A stretch of DNA of 64,000 nucleotides from Siderastrea siderea (taxonomy: Eukaryota > Cnidaria > Anthozoa > Scleractinia > Rhizangiidae), in assembly GCA_964030785.1 (NCBI GenBank), contig OZ034977.1, positions 27,245,652 to 27,309,651 of the forward strand. Reading direction: 5' to 3'. The notes under the pieces are model-generated. The model was not told the origin of the DNA, made no database searches, and saw nothing but the letters and a program-made list of their open reading frames with translations. A program made the position numbers and the translations under genes. Below are positions 1-12,000 of this stretch, one piece after another. Every line of letters begins with the position of its first letter. Positions within the stretch are counted from its first letter, which is position 1.

Positions 1-86
1 TCCTCCACCAACACCAAAGTTGTACATGACACTAATCACGTCTTTTCCTGTGGCAACCGCTGTAGGCTTTTCTGGCTTGGCAGGAG
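1..86 (-). CDS. Exon: start of FN3-5, cut by the window edge
   Basis: The visible 86 bp begin after a CAG acceptor in phase 1 and encode APAKPEKPTAVATGKD, then VISVMYNFGVGGG. Its position after FN3-4 and the PxKPxxPT opening suggest FN3-5 or the membrane-proximal linker. The remainder lies outside the window, so the domain call is provisional. Confidence 0.65.
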
Positions 87-3000
87 CTGAGGGATAAATA
101 AAACCCATCAATAAAACTCGCTTCCTTAATTTATTACTTTCCAGTCTGTAGCCAATACCGGTAGATAATTATACAAGGGATTTGATCACTAATCACTGCT
201 ATTTTGGGGGAGGGGGGGGGGGGGGGGGTGGGAGTTTGCTAAATTTAGTAAAAGAAGTTCCAAAAATCAAAACGATATACCTTTTCTCAGATTAAAAATG
301 CTCTAAATATAACCAAGATGAAGAAGTCAAGTGCAGTCTTGAAGAAACAACAAACCGTCTGTTTGAACGCGATTTATCTGCGGTCATCATTTCCTCCATA
401 ATGACCTGTATGTCTCATCATTGGGTGATCATTGTAAGGGCGACGAGAAGAACCATGTTACTGGTCACTTTTGGGGAGTAAAGAGGCGTGAAAAACTAGT
501 TATGTTCTGACCAAAGAGATAGATATCTGATACTTGAAATCGTAGAGAAGTATATCTTTTCACCTGGAAACCGGAGGAAAAAGAAGGAGGGGAGACCAAG
601 AGAAATGTGGAGGCGCACAGAGGACAAAGAACTGCAGGTCTTAGTGGTTTAAGATCTTGTACTGAGGCGACCACGATTGAGCGGGAGATAGACCGATGGA
701 AGGTTCTACCCCACTTCACGGGGGGGGGGGGGGGAGGTAGGAACTGTTGAAAAACTTCTACGTTTTAGTTTAATTCGTAACAACAACTGAACACTTACCC
801 ATTTTCTTAATAGTTCTTGTAGTTTCTCTGGCGCTCTCACCCCAGCCCTTACTTGTCTGTGCTCGTATCTCCACGACATAGCTTTTCTCAAATGTATGAT
901 TACTGAGCAATTTCTTGAACACATTAGGCCCCACCGTTTCCATAGCAGCAGGCACGTTCTCCGGTGATGAGCCATTGATCTCGGCAGACCCTACTTGGTA
1001 GCTTGTAATGATCCCATTAGGCTCTTTGGGCGGCTTCCATTTGACCAGGATGAACTCTCCGAATGGATAAATTTGAACACCTGACGGTGGGCCAGGTTCT
1101 GAAAAACATAATAAACATCACTTAGCATGCACATTGGCAAGCATAAGCAACAACACATTAGCCTATTCTATCGTAAATTGTTACAAATCGATATACCTAT
1201 AGGTGGCGACCGTTATCAAGGGCAAGAGAAACCAAAGAAATATGTTCGTGAACGTTTGTGTACCATGCTGGGACGATTTAGTGGATCACGTCACTTCCCT
1301 CTTTCTTAACAAGCTCTTTAGTTCGCATCGAGACAACTTGCACTTACCTCCTTCCAATGTCTCAATTATCATAACAGCACTTGCTGGACCCTCGCCTCCA
1401 GTGTTGAATGCCTTGACGACGACACGGTAGTTAGTGTATGGTTTGAGCCCTGTTAAAGTGGCTTGTTGAGTTTTGCCTCCCATCACAATTATGAAATCCG
1501 CAGTGCTTGGAATAGCTTGCCTTCTTCGTCTGGAGATTACTGAACGGCTTTCTCCCCAGTAATAAATCTACCAAGATAGAAAAAAAATGAATGTTTGGAC
1601 GTTCTCTTATAAATTAATTACAGAGTAACTCAGTACCTACTAGTATTAAGACATGAAGCGCAATAGCACCAAAACTTCACAACAGTTATAGCTATGGAAG
1701 GCAATTGGCGACCCTTATAGTGAAAAGGGGTCGCTTGCGAGGAATTCATTATATAGAATTTGACGATGATTTGATTGAGACGTGGCTTTATGTATTAGCC
1801 CATTAAAAATTAACTGTTTATCGCGTTTTTCTTTTGTCTTAACTAGGTTTGTTCAGTTTGCAGATATATAAATGAGTACCAGGAAATGCCGGAGTAATCG
1901 TGCAGTGCAGGCCGAGTAGTAATACTCCTATTTGCTTCATACTACAGAAACCCCGTGTTAGCCTCCTGCCCGAAAGAGTTCTGTGCCTGGTTCAATCTAT
2001 CAGTGCAATACCAGGCATTAAATTCTAAAAATGCTGCCAGGTATAAATACGTCATCCATGTTGACTTTCACCTTGTATCCATCAACACTTCCTTTGCTAA
2101 CAGTCACTGGTTTCCAGGTCAGCGCGACGCTGCTGGCAGTCACAGCTTCCACTTCAGTACTCTCCGGCATCACGACAGGGGCATTCTGTCCAGAAAACGA
2201 CCGTCTAACTGGACTCTCTGGGCCTAGACCTTCATGATTACCTGCACGAATCTTAAACTCCCACAGCTGGTAGTAGCCAGCGTTGGAAACTGCAAACAAA
2301 TCTACGCTTGGATCACTAATCTTTTCTACCATCCAATCGCTGAGGTAGCCAAGATTGACTTTTCTGTACTTTATTATGTAGTAGCACCCTTGAGCATTCC
2401 ATTCTGTCTTGGACATAGGCTGTTAAACAAACACATCAGTGATTAGCGCAGGTTTAGTTAGCTTCACAGCTTTCAACCTTCATTAATTGATAAATTCCAA
2501 AACCAATCGCTTCTTTGTTGCACCCGTTTTCTAACCCTTGGCGACTATTGCATATGTTTGCTTCAAGCTATAATCAACTACTTGTGTCATTTGCGTAGAC
2601 TGTTTTGATTGGCTAGAGTAATAGCCTAATTTTTTTTTTGCCGTTCTAGTAGTCCCGGGATCGATTCGTACCGCTAAGGACGCCCGACGGAAAATATGCC
2701 TCTCTCAACAATTATTCCACTAACGCTCATTGAATATGAAAAGATAAATATTGTTAGATTCATTCTCATCTAAAAAGTGCAAATGCAATAGTTTTTTCAT
2801 TTAATTGTGAAATTCGGCAATTGTTGCTATTTTTTCGATATTATCAGACAACAGTTGTGATTCACTACTGAAAAACAATTGACACAAATGTACTTGACAT
2901 GCCCGCCAATCCATTTTGATATAAACACCAAGTTACTATTTGATGGCTTGTGTGCTTCGAGACAGTGAGAAAAATTGAAATTAATGTACCAAGATTGAAG

Positions 3001-6000
3001 ATTCAATAATAACTATAAACCACAGCTGTTCCCGTTCACTAACTCCATATTTTTGCATGGTTTTCTCACATGGTCGTACATTTTCTAAGTCTCATTCGTG
3101 AGATGATACGATACTTACAGTCCAAGTAATGGCAAGTTCATTTGCCTTCTTTGGCACTCCTCTTAAATTCCTTGGGTAACTCTGTGGAGCTGTTTATGGA
3201 ATAAGATGACATAAAATGTTAAGACCAACTAGTTCGAATAACTGCAAGTGTCTTACGTAAACTTTATGTGGGAATAGCTCGATATATATATCTTATTAGA
3301 CGGTTTAGTGTGTAGTATCGTGGGATATTTTTACGAGTCGCGCCGTATTTTGGCGAGCCCGTAGGGCGAGTCAAAATACAAGAGACGAGTAAAAATATCC
3401 CACGATACTACACACTAAACCGTCTAATAAGGGATTTATTATTCAACTTAGCTACAAAATGGAAAAGTGGTTTATAAACTGCCTGAGTTGCGTAACAAAC
3501 TAACGTGACTTCTGAGCAGCGAGTGAGCGCGCCAGCGGAGTCAGGTTTCGCGCGCTTGACGTGAGGTTGTTGTTGATTGGTCAAAAACGAAAACTTGTCA
3601 AACCTGTGTCAATCGAGCGAAGCGTCGGGATTTTATTTCAAACTTGCAACGAAAACAAAGATGGAACAAGGCAAAACTGAATTATTTTCGGGTTTACAGT
3701 TAGATAAACAACAATGTTCTTGGTCAACGAGTAAAACTACGAAAAGAAAGAACTCGACAGAACAAACAGAACTCGAAAGTCAAGTCAAACAAAGTTAAAC
3801 AGCACTTCAAGCTCAGTCATCTTGGTCCGAATCACTAACCACGGGTCGTTTTGGAAGAGATAGCGGTGGAGATTTCTGACCGACAACAATTGTGCATTTG
3901 TTGAAGACAGCTCCTGAGAAATGATGGGTTCCGTTTCCTGACTTTGACAAACAAATGACATAAAAGGTTGTTAAGTTCCTCGGCGGGAATTTCTTCAATG
4001 GCCCTTGTTTCTTTAACGGACTTGAGGTCAGTTTTTGTATTTTCTGTTGTATTTTAATACATTTCGATTTTCTTCAATTAATAAAGAAATGTCACTGTCG
4101 TCTAGGTCATTGCTTGTCTCTAGGAACTCGTTTTCGTTAAAAACCTCAAAATTTGGTAAGCATTCATTGTTTTCTTCGGGAAAAACGAGCGTTTCGGCCA
4201 TTTTTTCATCGTTCACCTTGTAAGCCTAAAGCCTGACGTGGCATTTGTAGAAAACCTGTCAAACCGGTCTTCTGGAGTACAAATACCGTGGGATATTTGT
4301 ACTCGTTTTGGGTGTTATTTGTACTCTACTGAATGCAGTTGAATAATAAGACTATGTACTCGTCATAGAGTTTATGTTATTTGCATACTTATTATCCGTA
4401 CTGATCAACTATTTGTTTAGTTGAAACGTTTTTACCATTTTTACACTTTCTTTAGATAATCTGAGTACCATTTTAAGTCAATTTTGACGGTTTTCTGATA
4501 GCATAAATTTAAGTTATGGCTGTTGGGAAGATGAGGTAATAGCCCATTTTCAAGCTCACCAAAACCGCCAGGTACAAAAAAAAAAAATAAATAAATAAAA
4601 TACGTATTTTTAATACTCAGTAAAATACTCAGTAATATACCAGCGAGAAGGAGAACTATTCTCAATCCGTGTATTCAGTTGTTTTGTATTAGACTTCAGC
4701 AGTTATTATTACTACTTTAATTTCCTGCTGGTAATTGTGCACATTTTACTTCAGAGAAAGATCAACCCTGTAAAAATGCGTTTGAGTATTTCTATTCAGT
4801 GGTCTTGCTGAATTCGAAACCGGAATACTCCCATATCATGTTACAAGCAATAAAGAAAACATAAGAATTTTAAGTATTACGGGTGAAATCACGCCCACTC
4901 AACCCAGAAGACGGGGATGGTGTCAAAATTTATTCAGTTTAAACCTACTTCCAACAGGCGTGGTGCAAATTCCTGCTGCCGTGGGTTCGCTAGGGCGACT
5001 TGGTCCAATGCTGTTAACTGTTCTCACACGGAAACGGAGAGTGGCCCAGCCGGGAAGTGCCAATGAAACCGACGTGACATCAGGGTTCGTGACATTGTAG
5101 ATAAGTTTGAAAACAAATGGTTCGTGGTTTGATTCCTGCTCAATCAGATAATGGGTAATGCGAGTGTTGTTCGACAAAACGGGACTCCATGAAATGTTCG
5201 TGCGCGTGCTGTAACAGTCTGTTATTTTTATATTGTTAGGTGGGGGTGGAACGCCTAAGGAGGAAAAGAGAAAACAATGAATGATAAAATAAAGACAAAG
5301 CTCTGTCAAACTTCCCTCATTAAATCCTGTATTTAAACCCTGTATTTAGAATCTCCCATTCGCCACCGCTCTCACGAAATCCCATTTGAATCAGTTCTCA
5401 GCCAAACACTACATTTGAAAATGTTCAAGCGATCGCCTTCTTTATCCCGGAAAGCAGTAGAATTGAACATTATTACAAATCCCGGTCCCTAAAAAACTGA
5501 TTGGTTGGCTACATACAAAGTGTGGTCAAGACTTGCGCTACAACCAGCTACGGAAAACAGAGGAAGAGATTAATTGACTAGTACCCCTCCCCTCCTCCCC
5601 AGAGATTAATCTTGTGCGTCTAACCACAGCTTCTCCATGCATTTTGCAAGGACATCGTGTGGTTACTTCGTGTCATAGCCTTCTTTTAAGATAAAAATTA
5701 ATTGTACAATAGAAACCCGTTAATGCAACCACCGATGGACGGTAAAATATGGTCGTGTTTGCGAGATTTTTGATCCAAGACTTCGGACACGTGGGTCCAA
5801 AAATTCCATGTAACTTCGATAAACAATGTTGAAAGGAACTGCTTAGATTCAGCTTCTCTTTTGCTCTCAGGAGTTAACTGCAATGTGAAATTCGTTTTGC
5901 CTACACGTACAAAATAGCACAGTTTACTTGTATTGAATGATCTAGAATACGTTTGACTGAGGCCTAAGCAAACGAATTTATTGTTTTTGCTTTGGTCCCA

Positions 6001-9000
6001 AGAAATGTATCTGGTGTTCACGTGATGGTCCTACTAACGAGGATGTTGCAACGTGGGGACTCACTGTACCTATAATCGATACAACGGCTGTTGCGTTGTC
6101 CTCGGATCCTCTCGGTTGTGGCGTGTATGCAACACAGGTGTACACTCCAGCCTCTTCAAAGCTAATATCTGATAGTTTTAACACATTTCCTCCTTCCTGC
6201 CACTGGATATTTGATTCATCCGTGATATCAGCTCCATCCCGCTTCCAGATGTAGGTCAGCTCTAGCAAGGGATCTGCCGTGGCCTTGCAACGTAGATCCA
6301 CACTGGAACCCTCGGTCACTGTCATATTTTGCGGTCTTACAATAATCTGCGTCCTCTCTGTTGTGAAACACAAAAAGAAACGTTTTAATCACGCATGGAC
6401 TAGCTGTTAACCTAAATGAAAGAAATTAGGCGAACAACGTAGCAATACTGGAGATTTATTTCTTATACGTTCACTTAAGGAATATCCTGTGGCTTAAAAA
6501 GTTGGCGGGAGTTTAATTTCGTGGATTACGTCAAATTTGGATATTTCCGCGAATTTGGTTACCAAACTTTAACACTTGAAACACATTTTTGCTGATTTCG
6601 GGCATTTTTTTCTCCCGTATATGTCGCACGAAAGTGGTATTGTACTGTTTATTTTACTTCTTTACTCTACAAATGTCCTGAATCGTTCATTATAACTCAA
6701 AGCTACCGAAAGGTGTGATTTCGTATGTCATCTGAGCCAGCAGAACCACGCAGTCAGTTATTGTTTGCCCTTTGACAGGAAAAACCGAAGAGAATATTCG
6801 TTATGTTGCAAAGAGGAGAGTCGGAATATTGTTTTCTTGGTCAATTTAACTGAAATCCAGCAAAAATAAATACATGGAGTGACTCTCCCCGAATTATTCT
6901 TTCTCGGAATCAAATTTTTCAATGCAAAATTTCGCGAAATTTAGATCTTGCGAAACTTTCATGACACATGGTAGGTCATTTGGCTTGTTGACAAAAAAGG
7001 AGGTATTTAAATAATCCAGAGTTTGTGTGGATACAGTATCAAAGTATGATTCAAGTTTTCTTAAAAATACATACTTCAAGAAAGCGGCCAGTTTATTTAT
7101 AATTTAGTATCCAGACACTCGATACATCAAAGTGAAAGTGCAATGACTGAAAGACGTTTTAAACTCTTGTTTGTTCACAAACAAATTTTCGAAATTTCTA
7201 GAAAAATAAATAATGCTTTACCGAGTAATATCCCATCAGCTGTTGCATTTGCCTTTCCCAAGTAGTTTTCAGCCATGCAGGTGTATTTTCCTGAATCTCC
7301 ATCTTTTACTTTGACAATGATCAAGGAGCCATCAGCATCAATCCTGTAACTTTCGTTTTTGCCATGTTTAATGACTGCACCATCTTTGAGCCATGTGAAG
7401 GTTGGATAGGGTTCCGCAAAAGGCTTGCAAGGTAAACGAGCCTGGATCCCCTTAAACAAGTAAAACGGACCAAATTGCACACTGTCGAAGGAAGGCTTCC
7501 AGGCTGTATGGAAAGAAAAGATAGTGTCGAACCTGGGTTGAATGGAAACAAACTCTTTGAACTCATTAATAATACAAAGCGTTTCACATATAAAGAATTG
7601 GATGCTTTGTCTTTATGAGCCTAGTGTTAATTATTTATTAATAATTAATTTTCTAAATGTAAAGAAGATCCTCGCAGTTATTAACGCAACTTATGCAGTT
7701 GCGAAAAAAAGCCTGAAAATATCAGGCTTGCCGGGATTCGAACCCTGACCTCTGCGATACCGGTGCAGCGCTCTAACCAATTGAGCTAACAAGCCAACTG
7801 GGAGCTGGTCATTAAATTGGTTCGTAATATACCCGGGAAAGATGAAGATGAAATTATGAATATATGAAATTCATTATTTGAACTGCGGGATGAAGAAATA
7901 AATGTAAAGAAGATCCTCGCAGTTACTAACGCAACTTATGCAGTTGCGAAAAAAAGCCTGAAAATATCAGGCTTGCCGGGATTCGAACACTGACCTTTGT
8001 GATACCGGTGCAGCGCTCTAACCAATTTCATCTTCATCTTTCCCGGGTATATTACGAACCAATTTAATAACCAGCTCCCAGTTGGCTTGTTAGTTCAATT
8101 GGTTAGAGCGCTGCACCGGTATCGCAGAGGTCAGGTTTCGAATCCCGGCAAGCCTGATTTTTTCAGGCTTTTTTTCGCAACTGCGTAAGTTGCGTTAATA
8201 ACTGCGAGGATCTTCTTTACATTTATTTCTTCATTTCGCAGTTCAAATATATGAATTTCATATATTCATAATTTCAATTAATTTTCTTTTTTCAGTTTCT
8301 CTTCATTTAATTGCTTCGCGGCGAACACTCGGGTGGTGTTTTATCCCACTCCAAAAAAAAAGTCGGCTACGACAAGTTATTCTCACTCTACTATCCGTGT
8401 CAAATTTCCTCATAAAGGACGCTTTCTCAAGTCAACTCAAATCCCGTTAAGAATGGGGGGGGGGGGGGGGGGGGGCTCCGGAGTTCAGTGGGCTATTCAA
8501 AGATTGCTATAAATTGTGTTGGCAATCTCGAATTTGATGTGTGAATGTTCTTGCTCACCTTCGATTAGTGGGACCTTACACGCTCTCTAAACAATTTTCA
8601 CGTCGAATCGGTTGAAAAAGATCTTCGAATGGCGTCTCAGTTAGTTACTGAAAATGATGTTTGTGGAGGTTTACCGACGAACGGACATTACGGAAAGGAA
8701 AATAAAGTTAACAAGCTCGTGACATGTATGTGTCAACGTCGCAAAGCAGACTTTTCCGACGTGTTGGCAAACTTGTTGGGGCGTTTACGGACGCAGTCGT
8801 GTAATTTCCAAAACGCAGATGGAAAACGTTTGGCGCCTTAAGGATCGACTTACCATTAACGTTAATTCTCAACACAGCGCGATTTCCATTTGCAACACTG
8901 TTGAAGGGAACACAGGAGTACAAGCCACTTCTTTGAAGCTGAAGATGATAAACACCAGAGGTGTTACTACCAAGGGGTTCCTGGTCACGGTAGAACTTAT

Positions 9001-12000
9001 ACCCGTCGGCATCTGGATTTGAAAAAGTGGTGCAGTTGAACTCGACGAAGCTGCCAAATGGTACAGCTTTGGCGATGTCTATGTTGACTGATAGACGGGT
9101 CCTTTCAGGCTTAACTGAAATGACAAAAGTTAATAATTCATTCAGGTAGTTCTTTGCCCAGAGAAACACAGTTTCTTACATAAGAAAAGGTTTCAGTTTC
9201 AACGTAATTTTTGCACTCTCAAAGTAAGCGATAGAAATGTGTTTTTAATTGTTGAAAAATACAGTGCTTACAGTGTACATCCAGATAACTGCTAGCCCTG
9301 GCCGTTTTGTTAAACCCATTTTCCGCTGAACACCAATATTCTCCAGAATGATTTCTGTTGGCGTCAAAGCTCAGCGTATCTCCAGTATACAAATTCTCCC
9401 CATCTTTACTCCACGTTATCCTCGGCGCTGGGTTTCCGGTGGCAGTACACTGGAATGTCGCTGTGTTACCCTCTTTAACAGCCAGGTAGCTGGTCTTTAT
9501 TGTCACGTGTGGTGGAACTATATCAGATGAGACAATAACAATAATTAATTGTATACATAAAATAAACTACCGCTCGAATAGCTCATTTGATGGGGTGCCA
9601 AACTCCTGTTTTAAGGGCAATAATTCAATCCTAAGCAGGGTAAATATACAGGGCCTTGAAATATTTGGTACCCACAAACTCGAAGCTAAGTCCAGATTCA
9701 GCGTAAGACAACTAGAGATAGAGCAACTCCCCCTGGATTGGACACTAGTCCAAAACAGGGATACCAACAACATTTGACTAGGCGACCTGGTACCTGGGAA
9801 GAGGGAGACAATGTGAGGCGTTTTCTTTTGTAAAGAATCAATATGACGACAGAGACTAGGCACAAATTGGCAAGGGAACGTTCGATACACTAGCCATTAA
9901 ATCGCCACACCTCTCCGCGGACATTTCCATCAAAAACACAACTACCGTCGCCGCCAGAAACACCATCTACATCACAAAGTCGTCTTTTTCATGAATGTCA
10001 TCACCGTCATCCCCATCACTGTACTTAGCATCATACCTGATTCATTTAAATCAAAGAAAATGATCTCAAACTTACATTGTACATTAAGGTGAGCACTGGC
10101 ATTGACGGTGAAGCCCAAACCATTGTCTGCTAAACACCAGTATTTTCCAGATCGATTCCTGGTGGCTTGAAATTTCAGTGTATCTCCTGAACCCACAGTC
10201 TTGCCATCCTTAATCCATGTTATATTTGGAGTTGGGTTGCCACTAGCAGCACAATGGAGTGTGGTTTCATCGCCTTCCTTAACTGTTTGGTCGGTAGGTG
10301 TTGATGTGAGACTTGATGGATCTGGCATTTTAACAATAAGAGCATTACAACCTAAGTAAGTAAGTAAACTAAATCCAGATTTACGAGGATGGGAAATGCT
10401 ATAAATCTGGGTGGATAGAATTGGAGAGGTGTTTTTATTTAACACCTAGGCCTTCAAAATCCAAGACTCGCGGACACCTTGAGACCTGTAAGATCTGAGC
10501 CCCCGAGAGTCTAGGTCATTTACTAGGTGATTGCAAGTCCTGAATACTGCCAGGATCAATATGGTTATGTACCTCCATACGTTGAATGATGCCAACCTTG
10601 GTTTTGTAGTAAATAAAATGCATTAAGTTTATCTTGAGGATACAGTTTTGTCCGAAGGCGTGCAGATTGTTATGCGCGTTTGTGTCTTTTTGTTAGAGAA
10701 TGAGAGTTTTTCTTTGAGGTCCTCTCCAATTTTTCATGGAATATTAGTTTTTTTAGTTTCCTAACGTGGGCCCGGTTGTGAACGCCTTCGTTTATCGCAG
10801 CTTTTCAATATTCAAATCAAGATATTCTTACGTTGCACATCAAGGTAAGCGCTTGCATTGATGGCTTTTCCAAGTCCATTCTCAGCAGAACACCAATATT
10901 CTCCAGCATGCCCTCTTGATGATGTAAAGCTCAGTACGTTCTCATTGCCCACGACCTTCCCGTCTTTCGTCCAAGTTATTTTTGGAGTTGGGTGTCCTGT
11001 GGCTGTACAGTACAACGTTGCCACGACACCCTCAACGACCGTCTGGTCAGCTGGTCTCTTAGTCCAGCTTGGTGAGACTGGAGGTGTGAAACAAACAAAT
11101 TTAAAACATATTCCATTGTAAGACAATGTTACATAACACAGAGGTGGTATGTGGTCCAAGCAACGTTTCCTCAGGATGATGTTATTCACCGATGCAAAAT
11201 TTGCTCATCTAACATGCGCTCTGATTGGTTGCGTGGCCCTTTTAAATAAGCTTGTGATAACAAGGGCATGACGTCACAAACATTTGTTTGGTTTTATTTT
11301 ATACAAAGAAATGCAACATGCTTCGTGCTCACAAAACCTGACGCAGACATTCAAGTGAGTTTGAAAGAATGCCGAAATACTAAGTAAACCCGACACGCAG
11401 TTCTGATTCACATAAAGTTTGAAATTCAGGCAAAGTCCTTCTCGTGTTTGCATCAGGTTATGTGAGCGCGATAGTCATTTTTTTTTCTTAAATAAAAGGC
11501 AATTTAGATCATCATCTAGCTCGTTATGTTCGAAATTTAAATTAGTCTGTTTTATTGTTTATTTTTCGCAGGGCATTTCTAATACTTACATCGCACTTCA
11601 AGTTGAGCACTAGCGTTGATAGGCACTCCCAAGCCATTGTTTGCAGAGCACCAGTATTCTCCAGAACGATTCCTTGCTGCTTCAAAGCTCAGTGTGTCTC
11701 CTTTAGCAACAGGCTTGCCATCTCTGATCCATGTTATTGTAGGTACAGGGTTACCAGTTGCAGTGCAATGGAAGGTAGTGTCTTCTGATTCATCGACAGT
11801 TTGGTCTACTGGTTTGGTTGTAAAATGTGGTGGAACTAAAACATTCAAAACAAGAATGAAATTGGTGATACGTCATACAAGGTATGTTGTTAGGTGTCAG
11901 CCTAAGAACGTTTTTGAGTTTGTTTATTTTGAAATAGGGCATGTTTTGCTTAAAGGTATTGGTCTAGTAGCCGGAATAAAAGGCACAAACATAAATAAGG

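Larger units (their letters stand above)
7655..8275. mobile_element. Foldback tRNA-derived SINE-like element
   Basis: A 621 bp insertion is flanked by a 12 bp direct repeat AATTAATTTTCT (7643-7654 and 8276-8287), a target duplication of the size made by LINE-type reverse transcription. Inside are three tRNA-like heads, two on the minus and one on the plus strand, each followed by the same tail (AAGCCTGA, GCAACTTATGCAGTTGCG, ATCCTCGCAG). The two halves are inverted copies and would fold into a long hairpin. It belongs to the same family as 45321-45973. Confidence 0.75.

Noticed and set aside
6061..6070. GTGAGT as the donor of the Ig6 exon
   Set aside because: It is a stronger match by eye than GTACAG but would end the exon in phase 0, while the next exon (FN3-1) must be entered in phase 1.
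7725..8154. Functional tRNA-Thr genes
   Set aside because: C at position 33, a mismatched anticodon stem pair, an inserted base in one T-arm, and position inside retroposed foldback elements with target duplications all point to SINE heads.
8629..8841. Small plus-strand gene in the intron before the downstream Ig5-like exon
   Set aside because: The 70-codon frame has no domain or coding-like features that I recognise, and its 3' end lies next to the coding exon on the other strand.
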